This document shows, piece by piece, positions 12,990-25,727 of a stretch of DNA of 64,000 nucleotides (positions within the stretch are counted from its first letter, which is position 1; each line of letters starts with the position of its first letter). The stretch lies in assembly GCA_963691655.1 (NCBI GenBank), contig OY829326.1, positions 17,100,878 through 17,164,877 on the forward strand. Reading direction: 5' to 3'. A program made the position numbers and the translations under genes. This stretch comes from Toxonevra muliebris (taxonomy: Eukaryota > Arthropoda > Insecta > Diptera > Pallopteridae). Below the pieces are notes generated by a model that saw nothing but the letters and a program-made list of their open reading frames with translations, was not told where the DNA came from and ran no database searches.

Positions 12990-13484
12990 TGAATTTTTTG
13001 CTTTGTGCCTACCTCTCGCACTGGGTTAGACATAGGTCAAATTATATGACAAAGATGTACAATTTTCACAAATCTTGGACGTTGCTACAACAACAACAAC
13101 AACATCCTCTCGCACGGTCTATCATCTTAAGGTCATTCGTATTTTTTGTTTTGGTCTTACCTCATCAACCATTTTGTCACTAATAACTATTATTTAAAGC
13201 CCTTAATATGCAAGCTTTATAATAATAAAATAAATAGAAAAGAAAAATCAAATTGGCAAAAGTTTTAAAATGGAAAATATATGGATTTCGAGAGTCTTGC
13301 ATTGTTCACAGGACCAAATTTTGTTTAATAAAATATTTCAAAATTCTATTTCAGTTCCGCACTTCGATTGAGAAAAAAACCTTGACAAAAATTTCATTGC
13401 TAATGCTTGTGAGGAGTTAACATTTGCCGTTTCAATCCCTTCTCTCTAGTGTATAATTCTTGATGAGATAATATTATTATTTTA

Positions 13485-15063
13485 CAGCGTGAACCAGAAT
13501 AACTGTCGCACTTACAAAGCTTTTTAGGCTGTGGTTATATTGCGAGTATGCTCGGCGAACAGCATGAAATTGTTATTGCACCGAACACAAAGAGAGAGTC
13601 TTTACTCACTCTCACACCGAACACGATATGCTCGGTGTATTGTACACCGAGCACGCCGAGTATTCAGGGTGGCAATGAGTTTTTTTACAAAACAGTATCA
13701 TTACATATAAAACAGTATTAAACAAACGAGTATATTTTGACAAAAAACAACTCTGCAACGAGCTGAATGGAACTACCTTGACCGAGCACGGGAGAAAATG
13801 TTTTGTGTTCGTCGAACACCGAGCACCAATATAACCAGGCGCTTAGTGTGTATAATTTTATATGTCCCGTTAGGATTTTTTTGTTGTTACAAAATCTTTA
13901 AACAGTTATATTTGTAAAAACATAATTTACATGAAGCTGCAATTGGCAATTAAACTTTAAACGACATGGACGCAAAACGCGAGTTTGTTCTAGAACGCCA
14001 CTTAGCTGGAGAAAAAACTGGTGAGATAGTGAAAAAATTTAAAAAATGGAATATCAATCGCCGATTTGTTCAGCGAACGGTTGCGAGACATAAAAAGAGT
14101 GGAGAAGTTAAAATGTTCAGTCCGGACGGCGGTGGTGATTAAAAAAGTGCGTGAAAGGATTCGTAGGAATCGAGGAGTGTCAACGAGAAAACTCGCAAAA
14201 GATCTGAACATAAGCAAACATTCTGCCCATTTAATCGTAAAAAAGGATCTGGGATTTAAGGCTTATAAAAAAAAGCGGATTCATGGTCTCACGGCAAAAC
14301 AACGCCAAATGAGGAATAAGAGATGTGGGATGCTTCTTCGCCAGCATGCCAGCTGCGAAATAATTTTTTCTGATGAAAAATCATTTTTATTGCAACAGCC
14401 ACACAATCCGCTAAACGATAGACTGTATACAAAAAGTATGTCTGATCTTCCGTTTTCAAAATGCTTCTTCCGTCATGGTATGGGGAGCCATGTCCAAAAG
14501 AGGTAAACTTCCCATTTTGTTTATCGACAAAGGTGTGAAAATTAATGCGGAGTATTATCAACAAGAAGTCCTCATCAAGCATTTGATTCATCATGTCAAG
14601 CAACTCTTCGGTGAAGATGAATTTTGCTTTCAACAAGATTCAGCGCCTGCTCTCAAAGCAAGAAAGGTTCAGGACTGGTGTCGTGATAATTTGCCTCATT
14701 TTATCTCCACTGAAGAATGGCCCTCATCTTCGCCGGACTTAAATCACTTGGATTTTTGCATTTGGGGTTACATGATGTGGAAAATTGAAGAATGTAGAAA
14801 ACATGAACCTTGAGTTCATCAAGCGATATTTGTCCAACATATGGGAACAAATCCCCGATGATGTCCTGCGTGCCGCTTGTGCTAGCTTTGTTGAACGTTT
14901 GAAAGCCGTAAAGAACTTAATAGGCGAAAGATTCGAATTGAACAATTAAACATGAACGAAAATACTTAAATTTTAATAAAAATATAAACTTAAGCTTAAA
15001 AATTTAATTCAGTTTTGTTTTACTTAAACAAAATTGATGCGACAGTTATTCTGGTTCACGCTG
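13485..15063 (+). mobile_element. Tc1/mariner-superfamily element, DD37D-type, inactive
   Basis: Perfect 26-bp terminal inverted repeats (left end CAGCGTGAACCAGAATAACT) flanked by TA at 13483-13484 and 15064-15065. A plus-strand transposase starts at 13966 (MDAKREFVLERHLAG) but shifts frame near 14110, 14475 and 14805. Catalytic blocks: IIFSDEKSF, CFQQDSAPA and SSPDLNHLDF. Counting from the Asp of QQD gives about 37 residues to the Asp of HLD, as in maT-type DD37D enzymes; the usual Pro of DLNP is His here. Removing a nested MITE at about 13528-13842 leaves about 1.26 kb, a normal size for the family. Confidence 0.88.
13528..13842. mobile_element. MITE nested in the DD37D element
   Basis: Ends carry TGGTTATATTG and its complement CAATATAACCA. 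The interior is full of CCGAGCAC / GCTCGGTG words in both directions, giving extensive self-complementarity. It separates the left terminal repeat from the transposase start. I could not settle its exact target duplication. Confidence 0.6.
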
Positions 15064-15065
15064 TA

Positions 15066-16792
15066 CTATCGTATAATTATAATGTCGTGTAATATTGTAA
15101 CAAAAATTAGAGAATTTATGGTAAATGAGCGAATACGGCGCTGAATAAAGCACTTTATGAATACCCAAATTCATTAATTCTCAATAGAAATGCATAATAT
15201 CGATTATAAATTTTAAATAAATGTTAATTGTGGTATCTAAAGCACTTTAAGAGCATCTTAATTATATAAATAACATAACTTCAGGAGCGTTAATAACATA
15301 TGCAAATTAACAAAATTAATTCAATTTATTTCATTTTATTGTATGTATTTTTATCTCTGAATATATCGCCAATGGACCTTCGGCCAATCGTCCTTACAAC
15401 GATGGAACAGTCATGTCAATGCATAGCTATGTGCATACTATACATTTGAATTGTATGTAATTTAAATACCTGACGACAACCTCACAAACTTTCAAACTAG
15501 GAGTGCAGAAACACACCCGTAAGACATTCATACGTCTTTATCTCAATGGTGCAATTAGCAGGAACGACTTTTTAATTGCATGCGATTGGAAGAGGTTTTC
15601 GTTTTCTTAAGCTAACTTAAGTGCAATTCACTTGGTATACACAAACATACCACAAATCTGCCTCGTCAGCTTAAAAAAGTATTTGCTATTTAGCAAATGT
15701 TGTGAAAAAAAAGACACAAAATCTATCTCTCGGATACATTACAATTTGTGAGTTTCAAGCGCGCTTGCGCTACAAAAACAAAAAAGTTTAAGTGCTTTCG
15801 CAATATGGCATCAGATGTGGCAATTGCGGCTAATGTTGTATACAAAATTTTGCGTGGGTGTTGAACTTTATTATTGGCACCACACATAGCTATGAATTCT
15901 AATATTGAGTTCCTTTACCAAGCGAACGCAAGTAAGTTACTTTCATACTTACTGCCTTGATTGGCAAGACTGAAGTATTAACTCAACTATTTCTACGCGT
16001 ATGTTTACCTAAATCATTAAATTGATTTATGAAGATGTCAGTATTTTGAAGATCTCTTAATTGTAACAGCAAATTGATTAATTGGAGTAGAAGTACTTGT
16101 ATAACATAAATAAAAAACCATACTTCCCTTAAGGTATAATTGATTACAAATGTACAAATAAGGACAGTCGACATGCATCAAAGTTGTAAATGAAATAATA
16201 TAAATTAAATAGAAACAATGTTAGAATTTTTAAAGACCTAGATATGTTAGAAATCTTTCGACATTTCAACTATTACGTCAGTACAAGAAATATTTAGCCA
16301 ACTATTAATTAATGTTATTACGTATTCTTATAGATACATTCATATGTGCATAGCTGCAAAAATACTGAGCACAGATATATATTGGAAATAATAGCAATAA
16401 AATGTGTGTAAACAAAAAACATCTATTTGTGCATTTATATAAAAATTATGTTAAATGAATCAATATTAAAACAGATTCTTACCTAATGCTATTTTCAGCA
16501 AAAGCAATTGAAAGTTTATTATTTCAGCGAAATACCATATAAATAAAAAAAAACGCACTTAAATTCTATTTTTCTCCTAGTATTTTTTATGTCTGTACAA
16601 CAAAATACATTTGAAGTACATTAAAATCTTAAATATGCATCATCTCTCAGATACACAAAGAATAGATACGAATACAATGTCGCAAATATGAACTCAACAT
16701 ATTCTCCGTCAGGTCCGTTGCTAAATATACAGCCAGACCAGCTAAACAAGACTGACTGACTACGCATACATGCTAATGAAATTACTGCATCT
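15066..16792. other. No gene seen
   Basis: AT-rich spacer between the DD37D element and the hAT relic. No supported frame. Confidence 0.55.
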
Positions 16793-17551
16793 ATCTAGAT
16801 TAGGGTTCCCAACTAATTTAAAGGAACAAGAGAACATTTACAGTAAAAAAAAGAGTACAAAAGTGTACACATTTTTTACATTAAATGAATGTAAACACAC
16901 ATAAATAATTGAGTTTTAGTCAAGCATTCATCATGCTAAAAATTCGCTCCACACTGACATTATGTGCAAAACCATATTGGTATATCTTCAAAAACTCAGA
17001 TTTTTGTTCAATATTTGTAACCTAAAAATACTGCACCCACTTTTCATGTGACAATTTATTAGAAAAATGATCAACTTAAAATCTGTTTGATGTCCACACT
17101 GGCAAAATCACGAAAAGTAGTTGTAAATTTTATTTAGAATATTTTCAATATCAATTTCCCAAAAATCAATAGCATACTGAATGCAATTGGGTAAAATATG
17201 AGCGGGACACTCAATACCGATTATGTTTTCGCTTGTTTCAATCTATGATATATACATATTGTTCTTTCCTTTCTAATTTATACCGCCGAAATTCGTGTTA
17301 CAATTTTCGCCACAAAACGCTATACATTTCTCAAAAATATTAAACTCTTTCAAACAATCTAAAATAATTTGACTAATTGTTTCAGATTTCTCATTTAAAA
17401 CCGACTTAAAGTTAATCGATTATGGCAAATTCTAAACTCAGCGTGAACGTACTGTATTACAATTTGAAAAATCTTAATTGCATCAGAACATTTTTAAAAT
17501 CCTCTAAAGATTTTGGAGGAAGCGCTGTGGTGGCTTCCTTTTTCATCCTAC

Positions 17552-17650
17552 TAGGTTAGGTTAGGTTGGAGTGGCTGTCGAGAGGCACACTTAGGCCTGA
17601 ACGGCCCATTGTGGTACCACATAGTTGGACCTACAGTTTAACGCCGATTC
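17552..17650 (-). mobile_element. 5'-truncated copy of the same SINE tail
   Basis: The reverse complement of this stretch matches the last 100 bases or so of the SINE at 12674-12989, from GAATCGGCGTTAAACTG to CCAACCTAACCTAACCTA. Flanks CATCCTAC and CATCCTGC look like an 8-bp target duplication with one change. It sits inside the hAT relic at 16801-18948. Confidence 0.85.
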
Positions 17651-18436
17651 ATCCTGCTAGATCGAATTAAATTCACAATTGTAGATTCCGCAAGCAATTA
17701 ACTATTCAGTTTATTTCTACGATCGACTGACTTATTGCTTAGATGGTGTTTTACTATGTGATAGGCTAGATCAACCTCACAAGCAAATATTTGATTTTAT
17801 TTGGAAGATTCCGGCCCGAACTTATCCAACTCAGATGTTGACATTGAGATTGCTGCAATGTTGCTTTATGGATTTTGGATTCAACGTGCCCTATTTGAAG
17901 CAAAGAAAACCAATAGACGCCTAAGCCCAGACAAACAAAGAACTTGCTCTTATTCTCGATACAAATGGTTTTATTGCACGTGGTGCACAGCACTATGGTT
18001 TCCACCTTTCTTTTTTTAATACTGGGTATACTTTTTGAAGTGAAACTTCTTTTCTAGTCCTAGAGTAAAACCAACCGGATGTGACGTCGCGCGTAAATTT
18101 GCAATGCGACATAATTTTGTCGAGCAATGTGCATGAGTTGCTAAATATCAATATTCCGTAACTGAATTCACGAGCAAACTATATAATAAACGATTCATAA
18201 ATAGTTTTAATTCAATATAACATATTAATTACACACACACGCCTATGGTAGAAAGAACAATGTGTAGCGTCGCCATCTTAAAGTTTATGACAGTTATACA
18301 TTTCACATACAGATGGCGTAAATGTCCAAGGAATTACATGAAGATGTCGCACACAAAAAGAGTTCGGCTACAATTGTCATCAACGTTACCGGTACAGAGT
18401 TGCAATTTTTGTTCTAGCATAATCCCAAAAAAAAAA

Positions 18437-18616
18437 TTGGTTGTGTATTAACGAACACAAGGCAGAAGTGAAACTTCTTGTGAACTAAACGAAACACAAG
18501 CAAATGAAATTAAAAAACACAAGCCAATGAAGTAAAAAATTTAGCGATTGAAAAATTTCATTTCAATTTCATCACAAGAAGTTTCACTTTCGCCTTGTGT
18601 TCGTTAATACACAATT
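18437..18616. repeat. Foldback with 40-bp arms
   Basis: GTGTATTAACGAACACAAGG ... AAGTGAAACTTCTTGTGA (about 18440-18482) is repeated inverted at 18571-18614 with about one indel. The spacer of about 90 bp has no open frame of note. Likely a small DNA-transposon derivative within the hAT relic. Confidence 0.75.
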
Positions 18617-18956
18617 TAGTTTTGTAGTGCTTTAGAAAATATATATTTTCTACGCGACACTATATTTTACTTCTAAATTATATTTTTCTTTTTATGCTTT
18701 TTTAGGCGCGAATACAAATAGAAATTGTTTGTTGTCAAAAGAAGTTGAAGTAAATGTAAAATGTTTGTCAACAAAGTTGTATTCAATGTGCAGAAACAAA
18801 TTCTTGAAAAGTTTATACAATTGAAAAAAGAGTACAAAAAGAGCAATAATAGTACAAAAAAGATTTTGATGAAAAAAGATAGAGTTAATAAGAGAAGACC
18901 TGAAAAAGAAAACATGTACTTTTTAAAGAAATACGGTTGGGAACCCTAATCTAGAT

Positions 18957-20842
18957 ACTTGTAAGAACCGCTATTTTTCCCCAATGCCACACCAAACAAC
19001 ACCACATTCTATTAACAATGTTTGCAATTAAATCCGCTTGGATAACAACAACAAGCGGGAGGATTATCTCGTTAGCGTGTGCGCACAATAAAGCAAAAAG
19101 AAAAGAAACAAAATCAAGAATATTATGCGCTCGCGCATGCCTCCTTTCTATGACCAAAACGACGACCCACCATTTAATCCTGTTTCCATGGGGCACACTT
19201 TGAGGTGTTATCTTTAATTGGAATTTCTTGCACATTCTACTATAAACAAATAAATAAACAAATAAATAAAAATGTAGTTGATTTTTACAACCACAACAAC
19301 AACTGCTGCCACTACTACTTCTACCATTTTACCGCTCGTGGTTAGAAAAAGAAGATCATCTGGGGCACACCTGGTTTCTTGTTGTCGCAATTTTCGAATT
19401 AAATCGGTACATGCGGATTACATCATATCTAACACATTTATCAGTAGCAGCAAATGCAATTTTTAGGCTCTCTTTAATTTAATTTTCAATTAATTTTTAA
19501 ATTTTTTTGTTTTGCAGCAATTGGGTCGCGCGATTTCAGTAGAATAATAAGAGGTAATAACAATTTTTAGTCGTGGTGTATTAGGTAGTTGAGGGGTAGA
19601 AAGTAGAAACCCTGCAGAATATAGAAAAAGACGCGATTTGCTTCATTCTACTGGGGGCAAGGCAATTGCGATCCGACATAAAGCGGGGACTGTTAATGCT
19701 AATTCGCTCTCAACCAATCGGAACAATTTTCATTGTCAAATGGATTGTGTTGGATCATAGTTGAGTTTCTTCCATTTCAAACTTTATTCAAATTTCCTTA
19801 TTAATTTTTAACATAATTGAAATTAAATTATGTTTTTTATCGAAACTATTTAAGTCTTTTATTATTAACTATCTTGATTTTTTCTTTTGTTTTTTTTTTT
19901 TAGAAAATTGAATCTTTCCCAAAGAGTTGTGTAATAATGTGCCTAATTTTGTGCATTCTTTTTATTTATGTTTTATAAGGAATCAATTTCTCATACCGAT
20001 TTTGTATATCCAAGTTGCACAGTAGTTTAATCGACGAGAAAAAAATTATTAGTAGCGCTCTGATTTCGTTTAAGCTTCCTACACTAGTAAATTTGTGGTG
20101 GCAAAACTCAAATTTGAAGTAAGTTTTAATTAACCTATTTCAGTTTCCCCACAAACTAGGCTTAAAATTTGATCTTCAAGAAATTTATTTTAGTTATGTT
20201 AATATTGAACTTTTCAAAAAATTAAACAATTTTTATTGCAATCCTATCCTTTAATGTTGAAATAAAATTAAATAAATAAATTAATGAATATAACTCTTGA
20301 CTTCTTACACTTTTATTAATTTTTAAACATGATCGCATACTTTTGGGGTTAAAAAAAAAAGTTTGATTCCAATTTTTGACCTATTTTCACATCAAATTAT
20401 TTCCTGAGAGCGAAAGATAGCTGAACCTTTTAAAACTAAGAAAAAATACAGGAGAATATTTTAACATATATTCTATATTTTCTATCCCAAAAATTCGTCA
20501 ATTTTCAGTTTTCCTATTTTCAAAAATACCACAGGCCTGCAATGGTTTTGCGAATAAGATGATTTCTAGTATTTTTCCGAATGAATTTTTCATGCTTAAC
20601 ACGAATCTGGGGTTAAAAACTTTCCACGTTCTCGAGAAAAAAAGGGGTTGAAAACCCTAAAACAGCATTTTTGGTCATTTTTGAAAGATTGTGGAGCTGA
20701 GCCCTGACATACTACCAACTTTGCTAATATTAGAAATTTAAGACTAAACCATGACCTTTAAAATGAGCTCTAAGCCAAATTGTTCGCATGCTCCTTTAGA
20801 GCAGGGGTGTGCATGTGTCTAGGGGTGCGGGAAAAAAATGTA
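18957..20842. other. No gene seen
   Basis: AT-rich, with ACAAC/ACC trinucleotide runs near 19290-19320. A splice-like TTTTGCAG (19510-19517) and AGAGGTAATA (19549) bracket 35 bp without coding sense; too weak to call an exon. Confidence 0.45.
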
Positions 20843-21174
20843 CACAGAACGGATTTTAACTTACACCCACAGCCCTACAGAAGGCCATATACATACAGAA
20901 GGGCAATGGTCCGAAATGTTTTAATGATCGTTGGTTATACATCTGCAATCAGATTTGAAAAATTCAAAGTGGTGGATTAAATATGTTGGACGGATTTTAT
21001 CTTACTTATACTTACGGTCAAATATAATGAAAAGTGCAGTGGTCCGAAGTGTTTTAAGGTTACTTACTAGAAACTTGGCGCTGGTTACAAATCTGCAGTC
21101 AGGTTTTAAAAATTCAAAATGGTGAATCAAATATGGCGGATGAATTTAGGGTGCAAAATAAAATCCGTTCTGTG
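20843..21174. mobile_element. 332-bp TA-flanked MITE with an internal duplication
   Basis: Ends CACAGAACGGATTTTA and its exact complement, with TA on both sides (20841-20842, 21175-21176), as for Tc1/mariner-type MITEs. Inside, two degenerate direct copies run from GTGGTCCGAA(A/G)TGTTTTAA to the CAAA(G/A)TGGTG(G/A)AT words (about 20905-20985 and 21035-21130). Confidence 0.75.
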
Positions 21175-21176
21175 TA

Positions 21177-23224
21177 AGTAAAAACTTTTTTGAATAAGAC
21201 CAAAAAACTATAATCGAACGATCCAACATTTTTGTGAAAAATTATTCTACACCAATTATTTCTTTGTCAAAACTTTTTGAAATTTTTCTTAGTTGGAGTA
21301 TTATCTTTAAAATGACAAACTCGTTTGGTTTTGACACAATGAATTTTGTCTAGGGCACGAATCACTGTGTGTTACAAAGGTACAGACAGTTCTTAATGTC
21401 AGACTTTCCTATTAAAACAATTGTTGTTGTTGTAAATGCTTCGTTATACAATTTTTAGAATACAATTTAAAAAGAGTTTTCATTTCTATCACCCGTTGTT
21501 GCTCCAATTTTCTTAGTGTTGAGAATAAAAGTAAAATATAAATTAATCCTAAAAGTATGCACAAGTCTTTTCGCTGAAAATTCGTTAAGAGCGTGGGCAT
21601 AGCCAAAAATGAGTTGACCGTGAAAGGTTTCTCTTCAATGGCGAGTTTTTAAACTCTCTCAAGTTTTTTTTTATGGAAATTTCTTAAACATTTGATATCT
21701 CAGTGGAGGTTGAAAATATGCCCCATGTTTAAAACATTTAATTTTATATTAACCACAGAATTACGTCTTAAAAATATGTATGCTTAAACCGTACCAACCC
21801 TTACATTAGTAGCTCTAACATAAAAATTAAATTATTTATTTATTAATAACTTTACCCTGAAGCTGGTTTATATACGGATTGAAACAGGACATGAATCCTA
21901 TCGAATTTTGGAGTGCATGTGCCTAAAATTATTAAATATACTATGCTTTTAATTATTTTCCCCAGCAAACGAGAAGAAAAAAAGGTTGTGTGTATTTTAT
22001 TTTTATATACTACGTGTTCGTTCATTCTTTACCTGGGGCATAAAAATGTTTTTTAAAATTACATACAATATGTGACTCAAATACACACCAACAAGGGACG
22101 CTGTTTGTGAAAGTGCTAATAAATTTTAGCATATAAAATTTTTATTTTTATTATCATAAACTCGCTTAAATTCTGTAGATTTCAACTCTATAGCACATGA
22201 ATAAAAATCTCCAAAATTTCAACATACGCGCTTGGCAATGAAAATGTTGCCTCTGCCACAAAATATCAAATCAAACATAATTTCCTTATGGGGTTATATA
22301 GTATAAATTATTGCTGGGCAATTTTCTCACAATATTCTGCTTAATTTGATGTTGTGTTTTTATTGTGGTGCTATTCCTGCTACATAGTGTAATAAATTAT
22401 AATGATGCCACACAACATTTTTTCTAACCCGAAAGTATTTTAGCATTGCATTTAAGCGCCATTTCAGCAAGTATATACACTTGATTTCTGCTGGCCGCCC
22501 GCCTCGCACTATCTCATCTATCCTGCACCCTTCTAGTGAAAAAACAAAAAAAAAAAAAAAAAACAATATATTATTACGATTAATGATGCAGTTGAGTAGC
22601 AGAACTAGTTATGATTTCGCAGAATCTCTTAACTTATTTGCCTCATTGTTGTTTTTGTTTTTGCAGATACAAAATTTCTCATCGACACGATACGCTGCAA
22701 ATTGCGATTTGGCAGATATTTATTGTTCATGTACTCTTATATTTTTTGAGTTTGCGCGTTTATTTTTCAGATACGAGTATGCAAGCAGCACGCAAACTCA
22801 ATTACACATAATATTAATAATATGTAGATACTCCTAAATATACTTTAGTGTATATTTTCAACGACTGTTCTACACTCTACACTTTGTCAGTACAATTACA
22901 AAAGAATCTTGTTGCTTTGACAAAGCGCGGTGCGGCATTAAAGTCCGTTTCGTGCGGTGATATCAAACTTCGAAGCACTTAAATGTTTGCATTCCAAACT
23001 TAAGAAAAGAAGAGTGTGAAGATATGCAAAGCAGCAACATGCACAATTGCAGCATGTAAATTGCATCAACGCTTCTCTTATGCTGCCAGAGAACTTTCTG
23101 CCCAGTAGACAATGGGCAGACATATAAGAAATTAATGCAGGTCTAATGGCCTTGCAGCTTTTGTTTAAAGCTTTAAACTTAGTCACACCTTTAAGCTAGA
23201 ATTTGAGCTTTATACATCCGCACA
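21177..23224. other. No gene seen
   Basis: AT-rich, a poly(A) run near 22543-22563, no supported gene. Confidence 0.5.
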
Positions 23225-23885
23225 AGAGATCAAAACCAGATTCAGACCGTGGCTCAAACTAAAATTTAAACCATTAATCAAACAGAAAATTGATCAAATT
23301 CAGAGCAGAAACCAGATGAAAAATTTAAACAAACAAAATTTATATTAAAACTCAGATTACAAATCACTTCAAAACTCAGACCAAAAATCGAGTCAAAATT
23401 CAGGCCACAAATCAAACAGAAAATGTAAGAAAATGCAAACCAAAATTCAAACCCAAACTGGGGTCAAAACTAAATCCAATATCACATTCAAATTCAGACC
23501 AAAATTTAGTCCAAAAACCGGACCAAAAATTATGCTAAAATTTAGATAAAAAATCAAACTGACAACCAAACCAAATTCAGACCAAAAAATAAATTCAGGC
23601 CATAATCCAAACTAATATTCGGACCATTAATCAGACAAAAACTTAGTCAAATTCAGAGGAAAAAACCAGATAAAAAATCTGAACAAAATTATAATCAAAA
23701 ATCGGGTCAAAATTCAGATAAAAATCAGACTGAAAACCAAACTCAATTCAGTTCAAAAGTTAAGCCAAATTTAGGCCAAAATCAAATCAAAATTCTGACC
23801 TAAACATAGGTCAAAACTTAAACCAAAACTCAGACCGAAATTCGAGTCCAAATCCAGATAATTACGACATCATAAATTCAGACCT
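23225..23885. repeat. Degenerate satellite of AAATTCAGACCAAAAATCAAA-type units
   Basis: About 660 bp built of diverged units, roughly 20-25 bp, mixing CAAAATTCAGACC and AAAAATCAAAC words. The strand is strikingly poor in G and long T runs. No frame is open. It ends abruptly at both sides in ordinary AT-rich sequence. Confidence 0.75.
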
Positions 23886-25727
23886 AAAAGCAAATCAAAC
23901 TTTTATCAACCTCTCCAGTATAAATAGTTAAACTGTAGAAAGATTTTAAAAGGTTATTAGCATTTATATTTTTGGGAAGATTTTCAGACCAGTGCTTATT
24001 TGTTGATGTGCCAGAAAAACTAATTATAATTTAAGAGTTTATTTTGATGAAAAAACTTTTTAAAATTCTAAATCAACTTCAGACTCGGTCACCATACAAT
24101 TTCCTACTGGGCATTGGCAATATGTAAATAGTTATTATATCTCAGTGCCACAGCATCGCATCTTCTGTATGTGTAAGGGGTGTATGGAGATACTTTAGCG
24201 TTAAGTGACCCTGTCAGTTGCCTCGTTTATGTTTGTATGTATGTCCAAACGCTGTTGTACTCAGTAACGTCATTGTTGTGTTGGCGTTTTCACCATAAAG
24301 AAATATGCTGCATACATAAGATTCCGCTTTCGGGATCATTGCTTCTCTATTCTGAAACCGATTGTGGTTATTTTGTTGCTTAGTTGGTGTTTGGTAAATA
24401 ATTGCTTAACCTTTTCACCTAAGATCTTTCGCCTTGCGCATTTATCTTCTTTCTGGTTTTTGTTTGTATGTATTATTGAAGAGTGTTTTTTTTTGTATGC
24501 GTGCGTTTGCGAAAAACATAACAACGCAAAAGATCAAGAAAGTAGTCAGACGTTTGTACGTGTATGTAGGTATGTTTAGCGACAGGCCGGCCGGATGGGT
24601 ATGTAGAATTCTGATCTCACTTGCAGATCACATCATCATGCGCACACATTTGCATCTTCCTCATCGCTGTCGTGGTTTGCGTATCTTTTGTTGTATCGAA
24701 TTTCTTCGCTCTGTATCTGTTATCAGAAAATGTCGTCTCGAGTGTTTCTGGCTTCTGGCTGGCTGCCGCTTCTCTTCTTTAGTCAATTTCATTTGTGTAT
24801 TGTTTGCTGATTGTGCAATGCACAAGCAATGAAGTCGCAATTTACTGATTTTTAGTGTGGTGATTTCTTATTTATGTTCTTTTTTTTGGAGTGTCAGGCT
24901 TCAGTATACCAAATTAATATTGGGCAAGTATTTTTTTCTTAATTTAAAATGAACTTTTGGGTTAAATTCAGCTTGGATGTGTTAAAGCAAAAAAAAAATT
25001 CTGAAATGCTGTTGTTTTTTTAGAGTGAAATTAAACTTGTTTTTATTATATGCTTATGAGGTATGGTAAAAGAAAGTGCCAGCTGTTGAAATTGATGCCT
25101 TTTGTTTTTTATGTTACACTGAGTGATTATTTATTTCAGAATTTAAGAAAGTACTTAGAAAAGGCCTAATTAAAATCGGTTGACTCGAGAATAATTGAAA
25201 AGAAAAATCAATTATTCTTCATATACTCCAAATTACCCATAAAAAATATTTAAACTTCTTGTTTCTTACCTTTTTTTTAATTATTCCCTGGCCGGTCGGA
25301 TATATATACATAAATTTTGGTAGTTGCTTAAAAATTAAAACAAATATTTGAAGCACCTTGTTTTTTTTAGCCCAAGGAACCTATTTTTAGCTTCTATATT
25401 GATCTAAAGCATATTCCAAAAGGTGCTCCTTCTTCCACAACCCGGCTCATTCTTCCATACTTGAAAACTATAAATATCCAATATTAAAAAAAGTTGTTCT
25501 TCCTTTTAATAAATAAAATAAATCTGTGTAATAAATATTGATCGCACAGTGTTAACGAAATTATCTCTTCCTTCCTCCTATCCATACGCAAATATTAAAT
25601 GATGAAGAATTTATTATAATATGCATATAAAATAAGCACTTTATGGTTGCAAGCTTTAGGCATTTTTTATTGTACAATTTAAAATGTGATTTATGCTGCA
25701 AATTATTGCTGGAAAAGTATATAAAGT
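23886..25727. other. No gene seen
   Basis: Slightly less AT-rich near 24180-24830, but the frames there do not resemble known proteins and show no splice context. Confidence 0.45.

Larger units (their letters stand above)
16801..18948 (-). mobile_element. hAT-superfamily DNA transposon relic, 2,148 bp
   Basis: Terminal repeats TAGGGTTCCCAAC at both ends in inverse orientation, flanked by an exact 8-bp duplication ATCTAGAT (16793-16800 and 18949-18956). Near 16965-16921 the minus strand reads NVSVERIFSMMN then a stop, the conserved C-terminal dimerisation block of hAT transposases. The rest of the enzyme is not readable. Words such as AAAGAGTACAAAA recur near both ends. A SINE fragment and a foldback have inserted inside, so this is older than both. 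Confidence 0.85.

Noticed and set aside
24180..24832. Overlapping Cys/Leu-rich plus-strand frames
   Set aside because: Several short frames overlap in different phases with no motif or codon bias that favours one. Most likely non-coding.
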